Shown: positions 1-5,109 of the stretch, one piece after another
Numbering within the stretch: position 1 is the stretch's first letter
Layout: every line of letters starts with the position of its first letter
Assembly: GCA_018400625.1 (NCBI GenBank)
Contig: JAGYMJ010000094.1
Span: forward strand, 1-5,109
DNA length: 5,109 nucleotides
Direction: 5' to 3'
Source of the DNA: Planctomycetota bacterium
Lineage (GTDB): Bacteria; Planctomycetota; Brocadiia; SM23-32
Notes under the pieces: generated by a model
Told to the model about the DNA's origin: nothing
What the model saw: the letters and a program-made list of their open reading frames with translations, nothing else
Databases searched by the model: none
Position numbers and translations under genes: made by a program

Positions 1-1098
1 GTCATTACAGTAGAAGAAGGACGCTCAACGGAGACGACTCTCGAGTTTGTCGAAGGTATGCAGTTCGATAAAGGATACCTCTCACCGTATTTTGTCACTG
101 ATTCAGAAAATATGGAAGTGGAGCTTGAAGACGCCTATATCCTTATCTATGAGAAGAAACTCAGCAATATACGGGACCTTGTACCGTTGCTTGAAAAGGT
201 GGCCACGGGACAGAAACCGCTGCTTATTGTCGCCGAGGATGTTGAGGGCGAAGCCCTTGCCGCTCTTGTTGTGAACAAACTGCGAGGCACCCTGCAATGT
301 TGTGCCGTTAAGGCTCCGGGTTTCGGTGAGCGGCGCAAAGCCCAACTCAGCGATCTTGCGGTTTTAACCGGCGGGCGTTTCCTGAGCGAAGAATTAGGCG
401 TCAAGCTTGAAAATGTGCAACTGGATGACCTCGGACAAGCCGAGCGTATTACGATCGGCAGCGATGAAACCACCATTATCGGTGGTAAAGGCGCCCAAAA
501 AGATATTAACGGTCGTATCAAGCAGATTCAGCGTCAAATCGATGAATCGACAAGCGATTATGATCGGGAAAAACTGCAAGAGCGCCTGGCCCGCCTTACC
601 GGTGGAGTCGCCGTCGTCAAAGTCGGCGCCGCAACCGAAGCGGAAATGACCGAGAAAAAAGCAAGGGTTGAAGACGCTCTCCATGCCACCCGAGCGGCGG
701 CGGCGGAAGGAATAGTTGCCGGTGGCGGATGTGCTCTGCTGCAATGCCTGGATACTGTCGATAAAAAACGGGAAAAATTGCGCGGAGATGAAAAAATGGG
801 AGCCGATATAATTAAAAAAGCTCTTGAAGCACCGCTGAGAAACATTGCTGAAAACACAGGTCATAACGGTGCCGTCATCGTTTCCGAGGTGCTTAACCTC
901 AAACCCGATGAAGGGTTCGATGCCAATACCGGTGACTATGTCGATATGTTTAAGGCCGGTATCATCGATCCGACAAAAGTGACGAGGATCGCCATCGAGA
1001 GTGCTGCCAGTATCGCGGCTCTTTTACTCAGCACCGAGACAATGATCACCGATATCGAAGACGATGATAAAGAAGGTGTTGAAGGCAGTGTAAGATAA
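1..1098 (+). CDS. groEL: Chaperonin GroEL (Hsp60), C-terminal two thirds; 5' end outside the window
   Basis: Group I chaperonin subunit, which forms the cytosolic double-ring chamber that folds proteins with ATP and a GroES lid. The frame is open from base 1 and gives 365 residues. By alignment from memory with E. coli GroEL it starts near residue 174, so about 173 residues of the equatorial and intermediate domains are missing upstream. The apical domain begins with [12 protein letters not shown] (from base 58), which keeps the substrate-binding aromatics equivalent to Y199, Y203 and F204. Further landmarks are [39 protein letters not shown], and [12 protein letters not shown] with the ATPase aspartate (D398 equivalent, codon 673-675), followed by the nucleotide-binding AGGG. 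The protein ends in a short charged tail ([14 protein letters not shown]) without the Gly-Gly-Met repeats of many GroELs, which suggests a divergent paralogue. groES would be expected upstream. Identity is certain; which paralogue it is remains open. Confidence 0.97.
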   Translation, partial: VITVEEGRSTETTLEFVEGMQFDKGYLSPYFVTDSENMEVELEDAYILIYEKKLSNIRDLVPLLEKVATGQKPLLIVAEDVEGEALAALVVNKLRGTLQCCAVKAPGFGERRKAQLSDLAVLTGGRFLSEELGVKLENVQLDDLGQAERITIGSDETTIIGGKGAQKDINGRIKQIQRQIDESTSDYDREKLQERLARLTGGVAVVKVGAATEAEMTEKKARVEDALHATRAAAAEGIVAGGGCALLQCLDTVDKKREKLRGDEKMGADIIKKALEAPLRNIAENTGHNGAVIVSEVLNLKPDEGFDANTGDYVDMFKAGIIDPTKVTRIAIESAASIAALLLSTETMITDIEDDDKEGVEGSVR

Positions 1099-1173
1099 AT
1101 TCACGCTTTTTGTTGGTGAATTATGTGTATCTTTCTTAAAAGATAATAATACTTTTAACTCAACATATTTTTT

Positions 1174-1207
1174 CACAGAGGATTGTCCGCACGGACAATC
1201 CTCTGTG
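1174..1207. repeat. Perfect 16-bp inverted repeat between groEL and dnaJ
   Basis: CACAGAGGATTGTCCG (1174-1189) is followed, after the two bases CA, by its exact reverse complement (1192-1207). As RNA this gives a very stable stem of about 15 bp with a four-base loop, ending 14 bases before the first candidate dnaJ ATG. A T-run lies upstream (1168-1173), but none follows the right arm on + and none follows the left arm on -, so it does not have the form of a Rho-independent terminator in either direction. It does not match the CIRCE consensus (TTAGCACTC-N9-GAGTGCTAA). It could be an operator for a dimeric regulator, an mRNA processing or stability element that uncouples groEL from dnaJ, or a dispersed repeat. 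A second, weaker stem (AATTCAC 1098-1104 with GTGAATT 1116-1122) lies at the groEL stop. The rest of the 132-base gap is AT-rich, and I see no convincing promoter in it. Confidence 0.9.
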
Positions 1208-1230
1208 CTTATAGACAAATAATGCAATCC

Positions 1231-2385
1231 ATGGCAAGCGATTACTATACAATACTTGGCGTCGATCAGGACGCGTCTCCAAAGGAGATTAAAAAAGCCT
1301 ATAAGAAGATGGCTTTTGAGTATCATCCGGATAGAAACCCCGAAGACCCTGAAGCTGAAAAAAAGTTTAAAAAGGCTTCAGAGGCTTTTGAGGTGCTCGG
1401 GGATGAAGAAAAACGCAGTATGTATGACCGCTATGGTGAAGAAGGGCTGCGCGGGATAAACCGACAGGATTTCAGGTCTTCCGAAGATATATTTGATGCT
1501 TTTCGTGATATCTTCGGCAACGGGAGCATGTTCGGTGATTTCTTCGGTCAGAGCCGGGGTGGGGCTGCCGGTGGGGGCGGGAGAAATTTAAGAGTTCCCA
1601 TCGAGGTTACCCTCGAAGATGTCGCCAACGGCGCCCAAAAGACCGTCACTCTGCGGAAAAGAGTTGTATGTGATGAATGTGACGGCAGCGGAGCGGCCCC
1701 CGGGTCCGAACCGGCAACATGTTCCGCCTGCAACGGATACGGACAGGTCGAGAGAAGACAAGGCTTTTTTTCCATGCGAAGCACTTGCCCAAGGTGCGGG
1801 GGAAAGGGTACGATTATTAAATCGCCCTGTACTATCTGTAACGGCAGCGGTTTAATGGACCATGCCTCTGATGTTCATATCGACATCCCGGCAGGCGTCG
1901 AATCAGGCACCCGATTGAAAGTGCCCAACCAGGGCGAGCCCGATCCCGAAACGGGGCGAACAGGGGACCTGTTTTGCGATATAATTGTGCAGGAGCATCA
2001 AATCTTCGAGCGGCATGGTCCTGATCTGATCTGTCATTTACCCTTACCCTATTCATTAGTTGCATTGGGCGGAAAAACTGAAGTGCCTACCCTTAATGCG
2101 CAAACCATAGAGACCACCATACCTAAGGGAACTCAAAATGGAGATGTTTTGAGATTGAGGGGGCTCGGGCTTCCTTCATTACGTTCGCGACGAAAAGGTG
2201 ATTTGCTTGTGAAAGTCTATGTTGAGGTGCCACGAAAACTTACCGGCAGACAAAAAGAACTCTTGCGAGAACTCTCTGAAATCGAAGGCTCAAATGTCAG
2301 CCAGGAGCGAGAAAGCTTTCTCAACCGTATCAAAGAGTATGTTAAAAATGTTGCCCATGCCGGTGGGCATAATGGAGCTGAATAG
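1231..2385 (+). CDS. dnaJ: Chaperone protein DnaJ (Hsp40), full-length type I
   Basis: Co-chaperone that delivers unfolded clients to DnaK and stimulates its ATPase in the cytosol. From the ATG at 1231 it is 384 residues, normal for the family. The J-domain spans about residues 4-70 (DYYTILGV) with the essential HPD at 32-34. A Gly/Phe region (about 71-118) contains the DIF-type segment [12 protein letters not shown] and ends in a glycine run. The zinc domain has all four CxxCxGxG repeats: CDECDGSG (147), CSACNGYG (164), CPRCGGKG (186) and CTICNGSG (200). The two beta-barrel client-binding domains and the C-terminal dimerisation segment follow. The 1231 start fits the usual family N-terminus (M-x-x-DYY); an ATG three codons earlier (1222) is possible. 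The frame extends back to a TTG at 1183, but that lies inside the palindrome and is unlikely. No Shine-Dalgarno precedes either ATG. It lies 132 bases after groEL and 71 bases before grpE, probably in one operon. Confidence 0.97.
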   Translation: MASDYYTILGVDQDASPKEIKKAYKKMAFEYHPDRNPEDPEAEKKFKKASEAFEVLGDEEKRSMYDRYGEEGLRGINRQDFRSSEDIFDAFRDIFGNGSMFGDFFGQSRGGAAGGGGRNLRVPIEVTLEDVANGAQKTVTLRKRVVCDECDGSGAAPGSEPATCSACNGYGQVERRQGFFSMRSTCPRCGGKGTIIKSPCTICNGSGLMDHASDVHIDIPAGVESGTRLKVPNQGEPDPETGRTGDLFCDIIVQEHQIFERHGPDLICHLPLPYSLVALGGKTEVPTLNAQTIETTIPKGTQNGDVLRLRGLGLPSLRSRRKGDLLVKVYVEVPRKLTGRQKELLRELSEIEGSNVSQERESFLNRIKEYVKNVAHAGGHNGAE

Positions 2386-2442
2386 AAGAAGCAAACGTCT
2401 TACCGGTTTTTTCTCCTTCAGTGGAGAACTTGAGATTTTGCA

Positions 2443-2448
2443 AGGAGG
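2443..2448 (+). promoter_or_regulatory. Ribosome binding site that sets the grpE start
   Basis: AGGAGG lies eight bases before the GTG at 2457. This favours that GTG over the longer in-frame GTG at 2421, which has no Shine-Dalgarno and would place this site inside the coding region. Confidence 0.8.
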
Positions 2449-2456
2449 CAGAAATA

Positions 2457-3137
2457 GTGATAAAACAGGATAAAAATGGTTCTGAGGAAGAAAAGGAGTG
2501 TTATGAGGCGGCGGAAAACTCCGATAATAGACAAGACATCGATGAGGCCGTGGGAGATGTCCAGTGTCGCGGCGACGATCAGGTCGTCATAAGTAAAGAC
2601 GAATACGAAAATCTGAAAAAACTTGCCGAAGAGAGTGAAGATTATCTGCAACGCCTGCGTCGCTCTATAGCCGATAACATGAATTTGCAAAAACGTATTG
2701 AAAAGGTTCGCCAACGGGCGAGATATGAATCTCTCAGGGAATTAGGCCGAAAGATCGTTCCCCTTGCCGACAGCCTTTCGAGAGCTCTGGAAAATGCTGA
2801 AAAATATGATGCTTCGGAAACGATATATGAAGGGCTTAAGCTTACCGAGAAAGAATTTTATGATATTTTACATGATCTGCATATCCAGCCAATAGAAGCG
2901 GAAGGCATGTCTTTTGATCCCGATTATCACGATGCTGTTTTCCAGCAGCCCACCTCTGAAATCGAACCCAATACCGTTATAAATGAAATTAAAAAGGGCT
3001 TTCTCATAGAAGGCGATCTGTTGCGTCCAAGTCAAGTGGTTGTGGCGAAAGAGTTGCCGGACAAAGGCGAGAAATCTGAAGAAATTTCAGATGATCCGAA
3101 CAGGAACAGTGCTGATCAAAGCAATGAAACCCAATAA
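2457..3137 (+). CDS. grpE: Nucleotide exchange factor GrpE
   Basis: Homodimeric exchange factor that releases ADP from DnaK and completes the DnaK-DnaJ-GrpE cycle. The GTG start at 2457 gives 226 residues, slightly long for the family. Residues 1-45 are acidic and probably disordered. Residues about 46-115 form the long dimerisation helix (many Glu, Lys, Arg and Leu, including EYENLKKLAEESEDYLQRL). The helical bundle and the beta domain follow. The family signature is complete: FDPDYHDAV (153-161), then 19 residues, then GFLIEGDLLRPSQVVV (181-196). A hydrophilic tail of about 30 residues after the beta domain is longer than usual and rich in Ser, Asn, Asp and Glu. The gene follows dnaJ by 71 bases and its end overlaps yacG, consistent with co-transcription and coupled translation. 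Confidence 0.95.
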   Translation: MIKQDKNGSEEEKECYEAAENSDNRQDIDEAVGDVQCRGDDQVVISKDEYENLKKLAEESEDYLQRLRRSIADNMNLQKRIEKVRQRARYESLRELGRKIVPLADSLSRALENAEKYDASETIYEGLKLTEKEFYDILHDLHIQPIEAEGMSFDPDYHDAVFQQPTSEIEPNTVINEIKKGFLIEGDLLRPSQVVVAKELPDKGEKSEEISDDPNRNSADQSNETQ

Positions 3138-3318
3138 CCGCAAAGAAGCATTAACAACCAGGTGCCCTGCGTGCAAAAAGAAAGTTACTTACAAGGGCAT
3201 GGACAAAAATCCCTTTTTCCCCTTCTGCTGCCGCCGTTGTAAACTCATCGATCTGGATAAATGGTTGGAGGAAGAGCACCAAATCCGGACACCGATCGAC
3301 CGGGATCGAATCGAGTAG
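3124..3318 (+). CDS. yacG: DNA gyrase inhibitor YacG family zinc protein
   Basis: A 64-residue protein of the YacG family (Pfam PF03884). The E. coli member binds one zinc ion and inhibits gyrase by binding GyrB. The zinc ligands are visible as CPAC (C14, C17) and CCRRC (C35, C39), in the family pattern CxxC...CxxxC. The hallmark FPFC..RCKLIDLDKWLEEE (31-51) is present, matching the E. coli PFCSKRCQLIDLGEW region. The N-terminal ten residues are variable and basic. The ATG at 3124 overlaps the last 14 bases of grpE. An in-frame GTG at 3109 would add five residues and is a weaker choice. Neither start has a good Shine-Dalgarno at normal spacing, so translation is probably coupled to grpE. The family assignment is firm; gyrase inhibition in this organism is inferred from homology. 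Confidence 0.92.
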   Translation: MKPNNRKEALTTRCPACKKKVTYKGMDKNPFFPFCCRRCKLIDLDKWLEEEHQIRTPIDRDRIE

Positions 3319-3373
3319 CGCCGAAGGTATAAGAATGCCCTGAATAAGGTTCCCAGCCTTCTCCGCTGTTTTT
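3317..3373 (+). terminator. Possible Rho-independent terminator after yacG
   Basis: AGCG (3317-3320) and GAAGG (3323-3327) pair with CCTTC (3357-3361) and CGCT (3364-3367) across a 2x2 internal loop, and GTTTTTC follows (five T at 3369-3373). The position just at the yacG stop is right for the end of the chaperone operon. The 29-base loop and the internal mismatch make it a weak candidate. A smaller alternative hairpin (AAGG 3346-3349 with CCTT 3357-3360) competes with it. Confidence 0.3.
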
Positions 3374-3380
3374 CACGATT

Positions 3381-3577
3381 ATGCTGCCGTATATTCTTGT
3401 CAAACCATCCCGTCTTCGGTGCCGACGCCTTGTCTTTGGGCTGTTTTTGGTGTTTTTTTCGGTGCGACGATGTCCGGTGTGGTAAATTCCAGAATATACG
3501 GGTCCGTCTATGCCGCCGCTGCGATTTCCATTGGCCCCCTTTTCGGGCTCATGCTCTGGGGAACTCTGGATCGGTGA
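3381..3577 (+). CDS. Possible small two-helix membrane protein, interrupted or frameshifted at a T7 run
   Basis: I do not recognise this gene. From the ATG at 3381 one frame reads MLPYILVKPSRLRCRRLVFG and continues hydrophobic up to seven T (3453-3459), then soon stops (3480-3482). A -1 shift at the T-run leads into a second frame that reads GATMSGVVNSRIYGSVYAAA and a further hydrophobic stretch ending MLWGTLDR, stop at 3575-3577. Joined, this would be about 65 residues with two membrane helices (roughly RRLVFGLFLVFF and the AAAAISIGPLFGLMLW region). Without any shift, the second frame could start at GTG 3419 (52 residues) or ATG 3470 (35 residues). No Shine-Dalgarno is evident. It could be a decayed gene, a homopolymer sequencing error, a programmed frameshift, or chance. 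It lies between yacG and the toxin-antitoxin pair. Confidence 0.3.
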
Positions 3578-3597
3578 AGTTGATTTTATCAGAGGGC

Positions 3598-3626
3598 TGG
3601 AAATTTTCGGTTATTTATGATATACT
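3598..3626 (+). promoter_or_regulatory. Probable sigma-70-type promoter of the toxin-antitoxin operon
   Basis: TGGAAA (3598-3603, four of six to TTGACA) and TATACT (3621-3626) are separated by 17 bases, and the -10 is embedded in an AT-rich stretch that also offers TATGAT at 3616. It lies about 85 bases before the antitoxin ATG. Downstream, the octamer AAAAACTT occurs twice (3655-3662 and 3675-3682), exactly 20 bases apart, and could be an autoregulatory operator; antitoxins of this kind commonly repress their own promoter. Confidence 0.45.
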
Positions 3627-3708
3627 AACTTGCCGTTAGAATATCTGTTCAACAAAAAACTTCTCACTAAATTGAAAAACTTATCGGCATGTCGAGGAGG
3701 TGCTTCAC

Positions 3709-3930
3709 ATGGAAACGCTTAATAAATCGCAAGTGATGAAGTTAAGTATCCCGGAACGTATACAACTTGTGGAGGATATATGGGATACGATAACGGAAGC
3801 TCCGGATGAAGTTCCGCTGTCAGAACAAAAGAAAGCCGAACTTGAAAAACGCCTGGAGGCACATCAACGGAACCCTGCGGAAGCAGCACCTGCAGAAACG
3901 GTTCTTAAAAGAATCCGGAGCCGGCGATGA
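3709..3930 (+). CDS. Antitoxin of a type II toxin-antitoxin pair (TIGR02574 / PF09720 addiction module family)
   Basis: A 73-residue protein of the 'putative addiction module component' family, which neutralises an adjacent RelE/ParE-type toxin by direct binding and is usually degraded faster than it. Typical features are an N-terminal helical part (KLSIPERIQLVEDIWDTI, residues 11-28), the central EVPLSEQKKAELEKRLE (34-50), and the short conserved end where the family has a motif like W-EVLARIR, here AETVLKRIRSRR (62-73); the usual Trp is absent. The ATG at 3709 is preceded by GAGGAGG (3694-3700) at eight bases, so it is preferred over an in-frame GTG at 3700 that overlaps this site. The stop overlaps the toxin start as ATGA. 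Family membership is clear; that it is an active antitoxin is inference. Confidence 0.88.
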   Translation: METLNKSQVMKLSIPERIQLVEDIWDTITEAPDEVPLSEQKKAELEKRLEAHQRNPAEAAPAETVLKRIRSRR

Positions 3931-4223
3931 ACAGAAAACTCGTTATCCGACCCGAGGCAGAAAAGGAAATGACGGAGGCTTTCGAATGGTATGAAAACTC
4001 CGTTGACGGGTTGGGTTACGAGTTTTTGCTTTGTGTAGAAGCCGTTTTCCAGTCAATTCGACGTTCTCCCCAACAGTACAGACGTGTCCATACAAAGGTA
4101 AGACGTGCCCTGACTCGTCGATTCCCTTACGAGGTGTATTTTGTGGAAACTGAAGAAAGTGTAAACGTACTGGCAGTATTTCATGCCAAACGTAATCCCA
4201 AACGGTGGCAGGAACGTTTTTAA
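3927..4223 (+). CDS. RelE/ParE-superfamily toxin
   Basis: A 98-residue protein of the ParE/RelE superfamily (PF05016-like). Family members either cleave mRNA on the ribosome (RelE) or poison gyrase (ParE); the sequence does not settle which. Visible family features are the N-terminal strand and helix (LVIRPEAEKEMTEAFEWYE, residues 5-23), the basic central strand region RRALTRRFPYEVYFVE (59-74), and the C-terminal strand VLAVFHAKRNPKRW (81-94), typical of the toxins paired with TIGR02574 antitoxins. There is no Tyr near the C-terminus like RelE Y87, so a RelE-type ribonuclease mechanism cannot be assumed. The start overlaps the antitoxin stop by four bases (ATGA), the normal coupled order of antitoxin then toxin. 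Length is normal and the frame is intact. Confidence 0.88.
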   Translation: MNRKLVIRPEAEKEMTEAFEWYENSVDGLGYEFLLCVEAVFQSIRRSPQQYRRVHTKVRRALTRRFPYEVYFVETEESVNVLAVFHAKRNPKRWQERF

Positions 4224-4308
4224 CCCTAAAAAGCGGCCGCTAAGCAAAGAAACTTACTTACCCTGAAAACAACAACTTTTCTCTGATCCGGAGAACTTAA
4301 TTATTATA

Positions 4309-4542
4309 TTAATCCACTAAAACAAAAAATTCCAATGTGTTATCCTCTTCTTTTAGATAAATATCTTTCCCGCCCGCATCACTGCCCACATCATAGCAAG
4401 CTCCTTCCGGCAGCTTCCGAAGAATAAACCTATCGTCTTCCCATTTTTTCACTTTGCGCGATGACGCTCCCTTTATACTTGCCTTTAACTGAGACTGAAC
4501 ATCAGAAAAAAAAGGTTCTGTTCCTATCGCTATACTCTCACT
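4309..4542 (-). pseudogene. Orphan C-terminal coding remnant on the minus strand, product unknown
   Basis: Reading leftwards from 4542 to the TAA at 4309-4311 gives 77 codons open between two stops. The last 60 or so look like real protein: VKKWEDDRFILRKLPEGA, then a Cys-Tyr-Asp stretch, KDIYLKEEDNTLEFFVLVD and the stop, with normal charge alternation and a hydrophobic C-terminal strand. There is no ATG or TTG start at its beginning. The only candidate starts are internal, such as a GTG at 4450-4452 (47 residues) with no well-spaced Shine-Dalgarno. Upstream (above about 4500) all three minus frames have stops. It is most simply the 3' end of a gene whose 5' part was lost, possibly through the insertion that brought the adjacent IS. 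I do not recognise the family. It converges on the toxin gene. The 85 bases between them (4224-4308) hold only the palindrome AGCGGCCGCT (4232-4241). Confidence 0.45.
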
Positions 4543-4682
4543 TTAATTCGGTTCACGTTTTAATGACGATTCGCCGTATTCTCTCAAACAGCTCTACCGA
4601 AATACTTACAAAATCCTTAGAAGCCTCATTTCACCCCCAAAAACACGTCTCTAACCCGAAAATCTCACAAAGGGTCACTTGA
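4543..4682. other. Non-coding stretch that should contain the left end of the IS
   Basis: All six frames look non-coding here, including a 73-codon + frame (4461-4682) with no protein-like pattern. The left inverted repeat of the IS1380-family element must lie here or slightly to the left. I cannot place it without the right end, which is outside the window, and I see no clear 4-bp target duplication. Confidence 0.4.
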
Positions 4683-4749
4683 AAAGGCCCTCGCTTTCTG
4701 TTTAAATGTTGTTTTGAAGCAAGATACATTTACGGAAAGGAGAGCCTTT
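4683..4749 (+). promoter_or_regulatory. Long imperfect hairpin sequestering the transposase ribosome binding site
   Basis: AAAGGC (4683-4688) pairs with GCCTTT (4744-4749). After one mismatch CTC (4690-4692) pairs with GAG (4740-4742). After one bulged G, 4694-4700 pairs with 4733-4739 (one G-U). After two bulged T, TAAATGT (4703-4709) pairs with ACATTTA (4726-4732). That makes about 23 base pairs around a 16-base loop. The Shine-Dalgarno region AAAGGAGA (4736-4743) lies wholly within the right arm, and the stem ends directly at the ATG (4750). Such structures are known in several IS elements (for example IS10, IS50, IS200) to block transposase translation from outside transcripts; that role here is inferred. 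Confidence 0.7.
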
Positions 4750-5109
4750 ATGATTCCAGAGTGTACCACAAACAAGATTGAATTGCAAGGCCTTGGCAAG
4801 AGGATGGTGGATCTTAAATTTGACGGTGGCAGGATAACATCCGATGGCGGAGCGATGCTGCTTCGGGAGACTGACAATGTTTTTCAGGTAACGGATAAAT
4901 TTGCCGAATGTTTCACGGATTTCAGAGATCAGAGCAAAGTCGAATTGAGCGTTCTTCAAATGCTGCGGCAAAGAGTTATGGGGCTTTGTCTGGGCTATGA
5001 AGATATGAATGATCATGATGAATTGCGAAAAGATATTCTCTTTGCTACGCTTGCAGGCCGGGACGATCCCCTTGGTCAGAGCCGCAAGCGGCAACGAGAC
5101 AAGGGGAAA
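4750..5109 (+). CDS. IS1380-family transposase, N-terminal 120 residues; runs off the window
   Basis: DDE-type transposase that moves the insertion sequence by binding its terminal repeats and cutting and joining DNA. The 120 codons present match the N-terminal pattern of the IS1380 family (DDE_Tnp_1 group): ITSDGGAMLLRE (29-40), FTDFRDQSKVELSVLQMLRQ (55-74), the conserved LGYEDMNDHDELRKD (81-95), and DPLGQSRKRQRDKGK (106-120), which in the family leads into a LAGKSTLNRLE-like motif just beyond the window. The catalytic acidic residues lie further downstream and cannot be seen. Usual length is about 430-470 residues, so roughly a quarter is present. The ATG at 4750 has GGAG (4739-4742) seven bases upstream, but this site is folded into a hairpin. 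The visible part is intact. The frame has no stop in the window; a minus-strand frame over the same bases (4702-5094) is a shadow. Confidence 0.92.
   Translation, partial: MIPECTTNKIELQGLGKRMVDLKFDGGRITSDGGAMLLRETDNVFQVTDKFAECFTDFRDQSKVELSVLQMLRQRVMGLCLGYEDMNDHDELRKDILFATLAGRDDPLGQSRKRQRDKGK

Larger units (their letters stand above)
4683..5109 (+). mobile_element. IS1380-family insertion sequence, left part (left boundary unresolved, right end outside window)
   Basis: Called from the transposase N-terminus at 4750 and its hairpin leader. The coordinates given are the part I can support. The true left tip lies somewhere between about 4500 and 4683, and the element continues past the window end. 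Family elements are usually about 1.6-2 kb with a single DDE transposase gene, so roughly 1-1.5 kb should remain downstream. Confidence 0.8.

Noticed and set aside
394..864. 156-codon minus-strand frame inside groEL
   Set aside because: Groel is unmistakable on the + strand; the reverse frame has Ser/Phe-rich shadow composition.
1174..1207. Palindrome as a Rho-independent terminator or CIRCE operator
   Set aside because: No T-run follows the stem on either strand, and the arms do not match TTAGCACTC/GAGTGCTAA.
2421..2456. Longer GrpE start at GTG 2421
   Set aside because: No Shine-Dalgarno before it, while AGGAGG at 2443-2448 is ideally placed for GTG 2457.
3397..3639. 80-codon + frame from a TTG
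   Set aside because: Cys/Trp/Phe-rich, unlike a real protein, and it crosses the toxin-antitoxin promoter; the other two + frames look better here.
4232..4241. AGCGGCCGCT palindrome after the toxin as a terminator
   Set aside because: Self-complementary with no room for a loop beyond a 3-bp stem; a T-run follows only on the minus strand and the hairpin would be very weak.
4270..4290. TTCTC/GAGAA stem (around CTCTGATCCGGAG) as a terminator of the minus-strand remnant
   Set aside because: Only five base pairs and not followed by a T-run in either direction.
4461..4682. 73-codon + frame after the toxin
   Set aside because: Composition is not protein-like, there is no ribosome binding site, and it runs opposite to a better-looking minus-strand frame; taken as chance.
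4702..5094. 130-codon minus-strand frame
   Set aside because: Lies entirely over the transposase and its hairpin leader; shadow of the + strand gene.

Overview
The window comes from a bacterial chromosome. A conserved chaperone locus fills the left 3.3 kb, and a small accessory stretch with a mobile element fills the rest. No taxonomic marker is present. The gene order groEL, dnaJ, grpE, yacG, the tail-less GroEL, a TIGR02574-type addiction module and an IS1380-family transposase together suggest a planctomycete-like or other PVC-type anaerobe or environmental bacterium. That placement is inference, and a deltaproteobacterium or another phylum remains possible.

Left part (1-3318), all on the + strand. 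The window opens inside groEL; about 173 N-terminal residues lie upstream. Then come dnaJ, grpE (GTG start behind a strong AGGAGG) and yacG, whose start overlaps the end of grpE by 14 bases. GroEL is the ATP-driven folding chamber. DnaJ and GrpE are the co-chaperone and nucleotide-exchange factor of DnaK, which is not in the window. YacG is a small zinc protein that in E. coli inhibits DNA gyrase. A perfect 16-bp inverted repeat sits between groEL and dnaJ. It is neither a canonical terminator nor a CIRCE element and is the main unexplained signal of this half.

Middle part (3319-3708). A weak terminator-like hairpin follows yacG. Next is a short stretch that reads as a two-helix membrane protein only if a -1 shift is allowed at a seven-T run, so it is a decayed or frameshifted small gene, or possibly an intact shorter ORF. 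A recognisable promoter then leads into a toxin-antitoxin pair.

Right part (3709-5109). The antitoxin (TIGR02574/PF09720 type) and a RelE/ParE-type toxin overlap by ATGA and form a two-gene operon. Behind them, on the opposite strand, lies an orphan C-terminal coding remnant (4309-4542) without a plausible start. About 200 non-coding bases follow. An IS1380-family transposase then begins at 4750 and runs off the end of the window. A long imperfect hairpin immediately before its ATG buries the ribosome binding site, as expected for an element that silences translation from read-through transcripts.

I found no tRNA, rRNA, CRISPR array or clearly new multi-gene system. The points most worth checking are the perfect palindrome before dnaJ, the SD-masking hairpin of the IS, the frameshifted small membrane ORF, and the truncated minus-strand gene beside the IS.
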